DNA from: an uncultured Ruminococcus sp.
GTDB lineage: Bacteria; Bacillota; Clostridia; Oscillospirales; Acutalibacteraceae
NCBI GenBank assembly: GCA_902794395.1
Contig: CADBHB010000001.1
Coordinates: 155,289 to 196,683 of the forward strand
DNA length: 41,395 nt
Direction of reading: 5' to 3'
The position numbers were made by a program, and so were the translations under genes. The notes under the pieces were generated by a model. It was not told where the DNA came from, searched no databases, and was given only the letters and a program-made list of their open reading frames with translations. Shown here piece by piece: positions 1-5,063 of this stretch (its first letter is position 1; the number at the start of each line of letters is the position of its first letter).

Positions 1-419
1 ATGTTGTTCTGCTCAAGCTTTTCGAGGATGGCGTCGACCTTCATGCCGAAGTCGACAATGTCTGCCTCGTCGGGCTGCCTGTCCCCAAGCACTTCCTTAA
101 GCGTGGGCAGGTCCTCGGTCAGCAGGTAGAGCGAGACCTTGCTTTTGGCGGGCTTGTTGTCGACCACGGCGTCGATATAGTTGCTTACGCCGCGCAGCTT
201 GATGACGGATTTTACAAAGGACGCTTCCTCGTTGATCAAATCGACATTGTCGCTGTTGTAGTTGTCGCCGTCGTAAGCTACGACGGTGAGCTTAGCGGTG
301 GTTTGGGAGCCGTCGAACTCCTTTCGGGAGATTTTGCAGGACGGGTAGCCGCTGTTGTCGGATGAAGCTGAGATCACCTTCCAAGATTTCAGCTCCTCAG
401 GTAGCTTTAGCTTTGCCAT
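1..419 (-). CDS. N-terminal part of an unidentified protein, truncated by the window edge
   Basis: The gene starts at ATG 417-419, preceded on the minus strand by AAGGAG about 8 bases upstream, and runs off the left edge with 139 codons visible and no stop. The visible part is soluble, with no signal peptide or membrane segment. It begins MAKLKLPEELKSWKV and later has SLYLLTEDLPTLKEVL. The order of segments (a short hydrophilic lead ending in W-K-V, then KISRKEFDGS, LTVVAY, FVKSVIKLRGVSNYIDAVV and LYLLTEDLPTL) recalls the N-lobe of clostridial Ser/Thr kinases. The glycine loop and an obvious ATP-binding lysine are missing, so this resemblance is only a weak inference. A pseudokinase-like or unrelated protein is equally possible. 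It appears to be a single gene with its own promoter. Confidence 0.7.
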   Translation of the reverse strand, partial: MAKLKLPEELKSWKVISASSDNSGYPSCKISRKEFDGSQTTAKLTVVAYDGDNYNSDNVDLINEEASFVKSVIKLRGVSNYIDAVVDNKPAKSKVSLYLLTEDLPTLKEVLGDRQPDEADIVDFGMKVDAILEKLEQNN

Positions 420-527
420 AGTAGAGTCTCCTTTTCATCAACTTTACGGGACCCCTTGAGCCGCGCGGTTATGGGCACAGGGGCTTCCCTTTGGCACATT
501 TTTCCTATTTTACCTATATTCCTAAAC

Positions 528-556
528 ATTATATCATATTTTACGGAGTTTTTCCA
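528..556 (-). promoter_or_regulatory. Putative sigma-A promoter for the truncated leftmost gene
   Basis: On the minus strand a perfect -10 TATAAT (528-533) lies 17 bases downstream of a poor -35, TGGAAA (551-556). It points toward the gene starting at 419. The leader of about 100 bases shows no obvious structure. The region 420-634 holds no convincing gene. Confidence 0.45.
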
Positions 557-634
557 CTGTTTTTTGAAATTTCTTTTCGGGGCACGTACCGTAAAAGCCC
601 TGAGCTTTATGGGTCACGCCTTTTGCGAAAAAAG

Positions 635-658
635 GGGTCGACCCGTTTGAGTCGACCC
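635..658. terminator. Bidirectional rho-independent terminator
   Basis: GGGTCGAC (635-642) pairs perfectly with GTCGACCC (651-658) around an 8-base loop. On the minus strand the stem is followed by CTTTTTT, and on the plus strand by GC and seven Ts. It ends the minus-strand yajC/membrane-protein transcript, whose last stop codon is at 667-669. Confidence 0.85.
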
Positions 659-666
659 GCTTTTTT

Positions 667-1056
667 TCACAGCCGTATTCGCTTTTTTTCGCGGACAGCC
701 AGCAAGCCTCCGCCGCAGCCCCCGAGCACACAGGCGAGAAGCTTAAAGAGAAACAGCGCCGAAAACTCCGCCTGTCCGTTTAGCAGAGAGATGAGCGTGA
801 GCGCTGTGAGCATGACCGCGCCTGTGATCGCCCCCGCGATAAGCCCCGCGCCTCGGTTGAGCTTTGCGGCTACAAAGCCTCCCGCCGCTGCGCCCAGACC
901 CAAAATCACCGTTAGCATAAGGTCAAGCGCCGAGTTTCCCAAAAGACCGAGCTTTAGCAGCACCATAGCCGCCGCGCACATCAGCGCTACGCTCGCAAGC
1001 AGTCCGCACACCGCGCCCGCGGCGGCGGATTTGAACAGTCGTTTTTTATCAGACAT
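667..1056 (-). CDS. TIGR04086-family (YrzE-like) integral membrane protein
   Basis: The protein has 129 residues from ATG 1054-1056. That start is preferred over an in-frame ATG ten codons upstream because GGGGGA lies about 6 bases before it. Four hydrophobic segments are visible, roughly residues 10-34, 38-60, 66-92 and 97-118. The ends are basic (MSDKKRLFK at the start, REKKRIRL at the finish), as in the four-helix TIGR04086 family of Firmicutes. It lies 51 bases downstream of yajC on the same strand and before a terminator, so the two are probably cotranscribed. This pairing with yajC is common in Clostridia. The molecular function of the family is unknown. Confidence 0.75.
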   Translation of the reverse strand: MSDKKRLFKSAAAGAVCGLLASVALMCAAAMVLLKLGLLGNSALDLMLTVILGLGAAAGGFVAAKLNRGAGLIAGAITGAVMLTALTLISLLNGQAEFSALFLFKLLACVLGGCGGGLLAVREKKRIRL

Positions 1057-1107
1057 AAAAAATCCCCCGAATATAAGCTGCTGCATTATATTCGGGGAAA
1101 AGTGTTT

Positions 1108-1461
1108 TTATGCGTTTATGTCTTCCTGATTTTTCTTTTTGCCGAAGAAGCTCTTCTTTTCGGGCGCCGCTGTCTGAGCGGTCTCCTTTACCGTGTCTAC
1201 GGAAGAAATGCACCATTTTCTGAACTTCATTTTAACGCGGTCGGAGCCGGTCTCGATGATGATGGCGTCCTCCTCGTCCTTGATGGCGACTACTCTGCCG
1301 ACGATGCCGCCGATAGTGGTGATCTCATCGCCGATCTCCAGATTGTTGCGCATCTGCGCCTCTTCTTTTTTCTTTTTTGAGTTGGGTCTGAGCAGGAATA
1401 AGTAGACCAAGCCGATAATGACCGCGTAGATTGCGAGCATACCGAATAATCCGAGATTCAT
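1108..1461 (-). CDS. yajC: Preprotein translocase subunit YajC
   Basis: The protein has 117 residues. An N-terminal membrane helix (about residues 4-24) ends in the FLLRPN segment typical of YajC. It is followed by a lysine-rich stretch and the small beta domain with the signature LEIGDEITTIGGIVGRV. YajC is an accessory membrane subunit of the SecDF-YajC complex that assists Sec-dependent protein export. The start has an excellent AGGAGG site 6-7 bases upstream. The C-terminal tail (about 25 residues, ending KKKNQEDINA) is charged and not conserved. The gene has its own promoter (1533-1561) and a leader with a strong hairpin derived from a repeat. tgt-yajC adjacency is very common in bacteria, which supports the call. 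Confidence 0.93.
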   Translation of the reverse strand: MNLGLFGMLAIYAVIIGLVYLFLLRPNSKKKKEEAQMRNNLEIGDEITTIGGIVGRVVAIKDEEDAIIIETGSDRVKMKFRKWCISSVDTVKETAQTAAPEKKSFFGKKKNQEDINA

Positions 1462-1483
1462 ATGTTACCTCCTGAGTGCATTT

Positions 1484-1515
1484 TTTAGGCAACACCGCGC
1501 TTTTGCGGTGCTGCC
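1484..1515. repeat. Palindromic remnant of the MITE-like repeat family in the yajC leader
   Basis: GGCAACACCGC (1488-1498) and GCGGTGCTGCC (1505-1515) form an 11-bp stem with one G-U pair and a 6-base loop. Bases 1484-1498 are identical over 15 bases to the left terminal inverted repeat of the MITE-like element (9325-9339). It looks like two element ends joined back to back. In the yajC mRNA it would form a hairpin about 30 bases before the start codon. It could also end the convergent reading of other transcripts. Confidence 0.6.
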
Positions 1516-1532
1516 GTTACACAACATTTTGT

Positions 1533-1561
1533 ATTATAACAGTTTTATAAGGATAGCGCAA
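1533..1561 (-). promoter_or_regulatory. Sigma-A promoter of yajC
   Basis: On the minus strand TTGCGC (1556-1561) and TATAAT (1533-1538) are separated by exactly 17 bases. The predicted transcript starts near 1525 and carries the hairpin at 1488-1515 before the yajC ribosome binding site. Confidence 0.7.
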
Positions 1562-1616
1562 GTGTTTTTTTGCATAAATTTGCCGCCGGTTTGACGTCGG
1601 GGTGTATGCAGGAGCG

Positions 1617-2747
1617 TCAAATGCGTTTGCCGAGTATCTCGCGCTGCTTTGTGTAGAAGCTCTCAAAGCTGCCCTCGTCCAGCTTTTGACGTATGACCTC
1701 CATAAGCTCGTTGTAGAACCACAGGTTATGCATTACCGCCAGACGCATGCCGAGCATCTCGCCGCTTTTCATAAGGTGGCGGATGTAGGCGCGCGAAAAC
1801 CTGCGGCAGGTGGGGCAGCCGCAGCGTTCGTCAATAGGGGAGGGGTCCAGCTCATATTTGGCGTTGTTTATATTGCGCACGCCCTCCCTTGTGAACAGCT
1901 GTCCGTGGCGGGCGTTGCGGCTGGGCATGACGCAGTCGAACAAATCGACGCCGCGGTGCACCGCCTCAAGAATGTTCACGGGGGTGCCCACGCCCATCAG
2001 GTAGCGTATCTTTTCCTTAGGCGCGTAGGGCTCTACCTCCTCTATTACACGGTACATCTCCTCGGTTGGCTCGCCCACCGCCAGACCGCCGATCGCGTAG
2101 CCGTCAAGATCCAGCTCGGCTATCTCCTGCATATGGTTAACGCGCAGGTCGGTGTAGGTGCCGCCCTGGTTTATGCCGAACAGCATTTGCCGCTTGTTGA
2201 TGGTACCTTCCAAAGAATTAAGCTCAGCCAGCTTTGCCTGACAGCGCTTTAGCCAGCGGGTGGTGCGCTCTACGCTTTGGCGGGTGTATTCGTAAGGCGA
2301 GGGGTTTTCCACGCACTCGTCAAAAGCCATGGCGATGGTGGAGCCCAGGTTTGACTGGATGGTCATGCTCTCCTCGGGACCCATGAATATCTTTCTGCCG
2401 TCGATGTGGGAGTTAAAGGTGACGCCCTCCTCCTTTATGTTGCGCAGCTTAGCCAGCGAAAACACCTGAAAGCCGCCGCTGTCGGTGAGTATGGGACCGT
2501 CCCATTGGGTGAAGCGGTGCAGTCCGCCCAGCGCCTTGACGATGCCGTCGCCCGGACGAAGGTGGAGGTGGTAGGTGTTGCAAAGCTGCACCTGACACTT
2601 TATGTCCTTTAAATCGAGCGCGGACACCGCGCCCTTTATAGCGCCGCAGGTCGCCACGTTCATAAAGGCAGGAGTTTGTATGGTGCCGTGAGGGGTGACA
2701 AATTCGCCGCGGCGGGCTTTGTTTTCGGTTTTGAGCAATTTAAACAT
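1617..2747 (-). CDS. tgt: tRNA-guanine transglycosylase (queuine/preQ1 insertion)
   Basis: The enzyme has 376 residues, a typical bacterial length. It exchanges guanine at position 34 of tRNAs with GUN anticodons for preQ1, a step of queuosine synthesis. The first catalytic Asp is in TDSGGFQVF (Asp about 89). The nucleophile region VDLFDCVMPSRNARHG, the substrate loop GGLAVGEP and the zinc site CGCPTCRRF...H are all present. The ATG at 2745-2747 has AGGAGG 5 bases upstream. That ribosome binding site lies inside a 31-bp repeat shared with the start of the Phd-Doc module. tgt is normally directly downstream of queA, but here the three toxin-antitoxin modules separate them. No promoter of its own is evident. 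Confidence 0.97.
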   Translation of the reverse strand: MFKLLKTENKARRGEFVTPHGTIQTPAFMNVATCGAIKGAVSALDLKDIKCQVQLCNTYHLHLRPGDGIVKALGGLHRFTQWDGPILTDSGGFQVFSLAKLRNIKEEGVTFNSHIDGRKIFMGPEESMTIQSNLGSTIAMAFDECVENPSPYEYTRQSVERTTRWLKRCQAKLAELNSLEGTINKRQMLFGINQGGTYTDLRVNHMQEIAELDLDGYAIGGLAVGEPTEEMYRVIEEVEPYAPKEKIRYLMGVGTPVNILEAVHRGVDLFDCVMPSRNARHGQLFTREGVRNINNAKYELDPSPIDERCGCPTCRRFSRAYIRHLMKSGEMLGMRLAVMHNLWFYNELMEVIRQKLDEGSFESFYTKQREILGKRI

Positions 2748-2776
2748 AATTCCTCCTAAGAAATAAACATGGCGTC
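2746..2776 (-). repeat. queA-tail copy D (31-bp repeat) at the cassette array / tgt junction
   Basis: These 31 bases are identical to 3380-3410. Read on the minus strand, the repeat contains GACGCCATG, then TTTATTTCTTAG, then the AGGAGG of tgt. Translated, it would give the canonical QueA end GDAMFIS and a stop. It is therefore probably the original 3' end of queA, left next to tgt when the modules were inserted. A further short match, ACGCGAGG, starts at 2791, 23 bases from the CATGG core. Confidence 0.85.
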
Positions 2777-2818
2777 ACATACGCTCACCAACGCGAGGTT
2801 TCAGGAAAAAACGGCATA

Positions 2819-3202
2819 TCATTGTTTTCTTTCAAAACGCTTTATCCATTCGAGGATCGCTTTATGATCCGCTGAACCGGAAGCAACGGCGAGTCCTAGC
2901 TTTATTACGTCATCATCGGACGGGGAGATATGGATACCGTTCATTTCCAAAAATGCCAGCATTACATACATGCCGATGCGCTTGTTTCCGTCGACAAACG
3001 CGTGGTTGGTTATCAAGGAGAAACCGAGTTTAGCGGCTTTCTCCTCTTTTGAGGGAACAGCTCCGCTCCGTCAAAGGTCTGATAAGCAGACTCCAACGCG
3101 CTCTCCAGCAGCCCCAAATCTCTCAATCCCGCGTCGCCGCCGGTTTTCCTGTGCGATAAGTTGATGTAAAATCAAAACCTTTTCCTGACTGAATTTTATC
3201 AT
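2819..3202 (-). pseudogene. doc: Doc/Fic-family toxin, disrupted by two compensating frameshifts
   Basis: The ATG at 3200-3202 overlaps the stop of the antitoxin gene (ATGA). The N-terminus MIKFSQEKVLILHQLIAQE is typical of Doc. One extra A in the run at 3144-3147 then moves the reading frame. The next frame encodes TGGDAGLRDLGLLESALE and QTFDGAELFP, and a missing base near 3053-3055 restores the first frame to give SKEEKAAKL and the Fic motif HAFVDGNKRIG. Read with the two corrections the product is 127 residues, the normal Doc length. As written, translation stops after 43 residues. Doc phosphorylates EF-Tu in known systems; this copy is presumably inactive. Sequencing error in the two homopolymers is the main alternative. 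Confidence 0.85.
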
Positions 3203-3378
3203 TTTGCGAGCTCCTCAAATGCCGTATGGTATTTTTCCAGAATATGTTTTGATACCAGCTTAAACTTTTCTTCATCGTATTCGCTGTCTGACAAACTCAG
3301 CATGTATTCGATGACCTCCCCCAAATGCTCCTCGGGGATAATGTCTATTATGCTTTTTGCGTAATCTCTTTCACTCAT
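3199..3378 (-). CDS. Antitoxin of the Phd-Doc module
   Basis: A small acidic protein of 59 residues from ATG 3376-3378, with AGGAGG 8-9 bases upstream. An in-frame start 28 codons further upstream would read through the queA-tail repeat and is rejected. The C-terminus, HILEKYHTAFEELAK, fits the helix by which Phd-type antitoxins occupy the Doc active-site groove. The DNA-binding Phd N-terminus is not obvious, so autoregulation is uncertain. It is translationally coupled to the broken doc gene by an ATGA overlap. There is no room for a promoter between the queA-tail repeat and the start, so expression must come from upstream read-through. Confidence 0.75.
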   Translation of the reverse strand: MSERDYAKSIIDIIPEEHLGEVIEYMLSLSDSEYDEEKFKLVSKHILEKYHTAFEELAK

Positions 3379-3379
3379 T

Positions 3380-3410
3380 ATAATTCCTCCTAAGAAATAA
3401 ACATGGCGTC
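3380..3410 (-). repeat. queA-tail copy C (31-bp repeat) between DinJ-YafQ and Phd-Doc
   Basis: The 31 bases are identical to 2746-2776, so the Phd-Doc module is flanked by perfect direct repeats. The repeat supplies the AGGAGG ribosome binding site for the Phd-like antitoxin, exactly as copy D supplies that of tgt. The identity of the core with the queA coding end (GGAGACGCCATG) extends two bases further, to 3412-3413. An 11-base stretch at 3426-3436 (acgcaggataa) also occurs at the same distance from copy B. Confidence 0.85.
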
Positions 3411-3437
3411 TCCGATGACTGCGTAACGCAGGATAAA

Positions 3438-3459
3438 AGCGGCGCAATGATACGCCGCT
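3438..3459 (-). terminator. Terminator of the DinJ-YafQ module
   Basis: On the minus strand AGCGGCG (3453-3459) pairs perfectly with CGCCGCT (3438-3444) around an 8-base loop, followed by TTTTATC. The stem begins at the last base of the yafQ stop codon. It separates the module from Phd-Doc and tgt. Confidence 0.75.
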
Positions 3460-3731
3460 CAAAACAAATCGCTGTGGGTGCCGGTCCTTGTCAGGGTCAA
3501 TATCAATTCCTTATCGTTTTTTCGGTATATCAACAACCAATCCGGAGTAATGTGACATTCACGACAGTCGGCGTAATTACCCGCCAGCGGGTGGTCTTTA
3601 TATTTCGGCGGCAGCGGAATCTCGTTTGCTAACATATCAATAACGGTTTCCATCAGTGAGATTTGATAACCTCGCTTGACGACGCGCTTGAAATCCTTTT
3701 TAAATGTGGATTCGTATTTAATCGTCAGCAT
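3459..3731 (-). CDS. YafQ-family mRNA interferase toxin (RelE superfamily)
   Basis: A basic 90-residue protein in the RelE/YafQ fold. YafQ toxins cleave mRNA on the ribosome. The family residues are all visible: HPLAGNYADCRECHITPDWLLIY in the middle (read here as HPL, then CHI, then PDWLLIY) and the C-terminal RTGTHSDLF, which carries a catalytic His. The toxin therefore appears intact. Its start overlaps the end of the upstream antitoxin gene by 14 bases, the usual antitoxin-first order of dinJ-yafQ. Coding bias is more AT-rich than that of tgt and queA, which fits acquisition by transfer. Confidence 0.92.
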   Translation of the reverse strand: MLTIKYESTFKKDFKRVVKRGYQISLMETVIDMLANEIPLPPKYKDHPLAGNYADCRECHITPDWLLIYRKNDKELILTLTRTGTHSDLF

Positions 3732-3990
3732 AAAGATCCTCCATCAGTTCCGCGACACTGTGAAAACCTTTGCTTAATCCAACGCCGTTTCTTGCGTTTT
3801 CGATAGCTTTGATCGTTTCATCATTAGGAACGTCGGCAGTGATTTCAAAAGGTATCGAGTGCTGTCTCAGCGCCTGCCTTAAAAACACATTTATCGCAGT
3901 TGATAAGTCCATGCCGAGCTCGGCAAAAAGCTCCTGCGCCTGTTTTTTTATATCTGCATCTATGCTTATATTTGTACTGACCTTTGCCAT
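3718..3990 (-). CDS. RelB/DinJ-family antitoxin
   Basis: A 90-residue protein with an N-terminal ribbon-helix-helix segment (STNISIDADIKKQAQELFAEL, then GMDLSTAINVFLRQAL), followed by the PFEI motif and a flexible acidic C-terminal half that would wrap the toxin. It neutralises the YafQ-like toxin encoded directly downstream and, with it, represses the shared promoter. The start has AAAGGAG about 9 bases upstream. A consensus sigma-A promoter lies just before it (4019-4047). Confidence 0.92.
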   Translation of the reverse strand: MAKVSTNISIDADIKKQAQELFAELGMDLSTAINVFLRQALRQHSIPFEITADVPNDETIKAIENARNGVGLSKGFHSVAELMEDLYADD

Positions 3991-4018
3991 GGTATCAACT
4001 CCTTTTTCTTATACTATC

Positions 4019-4047
4019 ATTATATCTCGTTTCGCTACGGTTGTCAA
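4019..4047 (-). promoter_or_regulatory. Consensus sigma-A promoter of the DinJ-YafQ module
   Basis: On the minus strand a perfect TTGACA (4042-4047) and a perfect TATAAT (4019-4024) are separated by 17 bases. The promoter begins about 20 bases after queA-tail copy B, so it belongs to the module itself. Confidence 0.88.
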
Positions 4048-4068
4048 TATATTATGCGCATGTCTTAG

Positions 4069-4091
4069 CTATAAAATGCACATGGTATCTC
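4069..4091 (-). repeat. queA-tail copy B between HigB-HigA and DinJ-YafQ
   Basis: Bases 4069-4085 match 5041-5057 perfectly over 17 bases; on the minus strand these read CCATGTGCATTTTATAG. Six of the next positions continue to match the queA end apart from two substitutions. On the other side, acgcaggataa (4105-4115) recurs at the same distance, 24 bases from the CATGG core, as beside copy C (3426-3436). Confidence 0.8.
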
Positions 4092-4165
4092 AGGTGCTTA
4101 CGGGACGCAGGATAATTACGGGAAATGGCAGTATTTTTGTTTCCAAAATCATACATATTGAAAAA

Positions 4166-4187
4166 GGCGCAGAAAAATATCTGCACC
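4166..4187 (-). terminator. Terminator of the HigB-HigA module
   Basis: On the minus strand GGTGCAGA (4180-4187) pairs with TCTGCGCC (4166-4173) with one G-U pair, followed by TTTTTC. It lies 13 bases after the antitoxin stop and before queA-tail copy B. Confidence 0.78.
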
Positions 4188-4200
4188 TAATGTTTGATGT

Positions 4201-4482
4201 TTATCCGGCAGGAACAAATTCAAGTTTCAAGGTCATGCCCATCCCTTCGGCAAGACGCTGTAAGGTTTTCAGTGAGGGATTAGCGTTACCGTTTTCAAGT
4301 CTGCTGATGTCAGCTTGGGTGATGCCGGTTTTTTCAGACAATTCCTTCTGCGTCATACCTGTTTTTTCTCTCGCGTCGATCATTGCCTGAATAATAGCCA
4401 TTTCGGGACGCAGCGCGTCATATTCTTTTTTGAAATTCGGATCCTTTAACTGTTCGTTTAAAAAGTCCTTGAAAGTTGTCAT
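4201..4482 (-). CDS. HigA-like XRE-family antitoxin
   Basis: A 93-residue protein with a helix-turn-helix of the Cro/C1 (XRE) type at about residues 38-90: MTQKELSEKTGITQADISRLENG is the recognition region (split here as MTQKELSEKTGI and TQADISRLENG). An N-terminal extension (TFKDFLNEQLKDPNFKKEYDAL) is characteristic of antitoxins paired with Gp49/HigB toxins. It lies two bases downstream of the toxin gene, toxin first, as in higBA systems. It probably binds the inverted repeat in the module promoter. The ribosome binding site, GGGAGG, lies within the 3' end of the toxin gene. Confidence 0.92.
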   Translation of the reverse strand: MTTFKDFLNEQLKDPNFKKEYDALRPEMAIIQAMIDAREKTGMTQKELSEKTGITQADISRLENGNANPSLKTLQRLAEGMGMTLKLEFVPAG

Positions 4483-4484
4483 AT

Positions 4485-4838
4485 TTAGTTTACCTCCCTG
4501 TTCAGAAACTCGTTTCGATATTTTTTCGCAAGCTCAATTTCGCTTTTTGGAGTTTTCTGCGTTTTCTTCACAAATCCATTTGTGATTACTATTCTTTTTC
4601 CAACCACAAAGAAATAAAGTACCCGCGATATATTTGAACCGACTTTTGCACGTAATTCAAAAATACCGTCCACGAGATGCTTTGAGTAAGGTTCTCTGAA
4701 TTTTGAACCATTTATTGATAACAGTTCAAGCAAACTGAGAATTTTTGCTCGCATCTTATCATCTAAAGACTTGATAAAATCCATAGCAGGTTCCTTGCCG
4801 TCGGGTCTATCATAAAATATGATCTCATATTCTTCCAA
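4485..4838 (-). CDS. HigB-like toxin of the RelE/ParE superfamily (phage Gp49-like)
   Basis: A basic 117-residue protein with the Gp49-like signature: YDRPDGKEPAMDFIKSL at the start, then HLVDGIFELRAKVGSNISRVLYFF and IVITNGFVKKTQKTP. These toxins are ribosome-dependent mRNA interferases. It starts at TTG (4836-4838) with AAGGGG 7 bases upstream; no ATG fits as well. The toxin-first order and the following XRE gene identify a HigBA-type module. The roughly 200 bases between it and queA contain the promoter and no convincing gene. Confidence 0.9.
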   Translation of the reverse strand: MEEYEIIFYDRPDGKEPAMDFIKSLDDKMRAKILSLLELLSINGSKFREPYSKHLVDGIFELRAKVGSNISRVLYFFVVGKRIVITNGFVKKTQKTPKSEIELAKKYRNEFLNREVN

Positions 4839-4872
4839 AATAATTCCCCTTGAATTGTGTTTTCTTAACTAT

Positions 4873-4901
4873 ATTATATGTGATATATAACATATTGTCA
4901 A
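4873..4901 (-). promoter_or_regulatory. Promoter and operator of the HigB-HigA module
   Basis: On the minus strand a perfect TTGACA (4896-4901) and a perfect TATAAT (4873-4878) lie 17 bases apart. An inverted repeat, ATATGT (4876-4881) and ACATAT (4890-4895), fills the spacer and is a plausible HigA operator. Confidence 0.85.
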
Positions 4902-5040
4902 GACCTTATTTAATCTGAATTGAAAAAGACCCAAAGCTAAAGAAGCGTTACCAAACGGTAAAAAAACAGAATAATCTGACTTTCTGAACAGTAAATATAA
5001 ACAATCAACAAATATAGACAACATGACTATTGTGCAATAT

Positions 5041-5063
5041 CTATAAAATGCACATGGCGTCTC
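5041..5063 (-). repeat. queA-tail copy A (functional 3' end of queA)
   Basis: This is the real end of queA: codons GGA GAC GCC ATG TGC ATT TTA and the stop TAG. The last three codons match copy B and not copies C and D, so they were probably supplied by the HigB-HigA module. Canonical QueA proteins usually end GDAMFI. Confidence 0.8.

Larger units (their letters stand above)
2748..5063 (-). mobile_element. Array of three toxin-antitoxin cassettes inserted at the 3' end of queA
   Basis: Between queA and tgt lie three co-oriented modules: HigB-HigA, DinJ-YafQ and Phd-Doc. Four copies of a queA-tail sequence (cores at 5053-5063, 4081-4091, 3402-3412 and 2768-2776) delimit them. The minus-strand core reads GGAGACGCCATG in queA and in copy C, with small changes in the other two. 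Modules are about 0.97, 0.68 and 0.63 kb long. The arrangement resembles stepwise insertion of cassettes at one fixed site, each insertion giving queA a new last few codons. No recombinase gene is in the window, so the mechanism is an inference; the repeats and order are directly visible. Confidence 0.6.

Noticed and set aside
1602-2252. Plus-strand reading frame inside tgt, and many similar long antisense frames over asd, dap, metY, pgi, der and ABC genes
   Set aside because: They lie antisense to well-supported conserved genes, have low-complexity His/Val/Ala/Gly-rich products, and reflect the codon bias of a GC-rich genome.
2746-5063. Classical integron at queA
   Set aside because: No tyrosine recombinase of the IntI type is present in the window and the cassette ends do not show the standard attC core sites.
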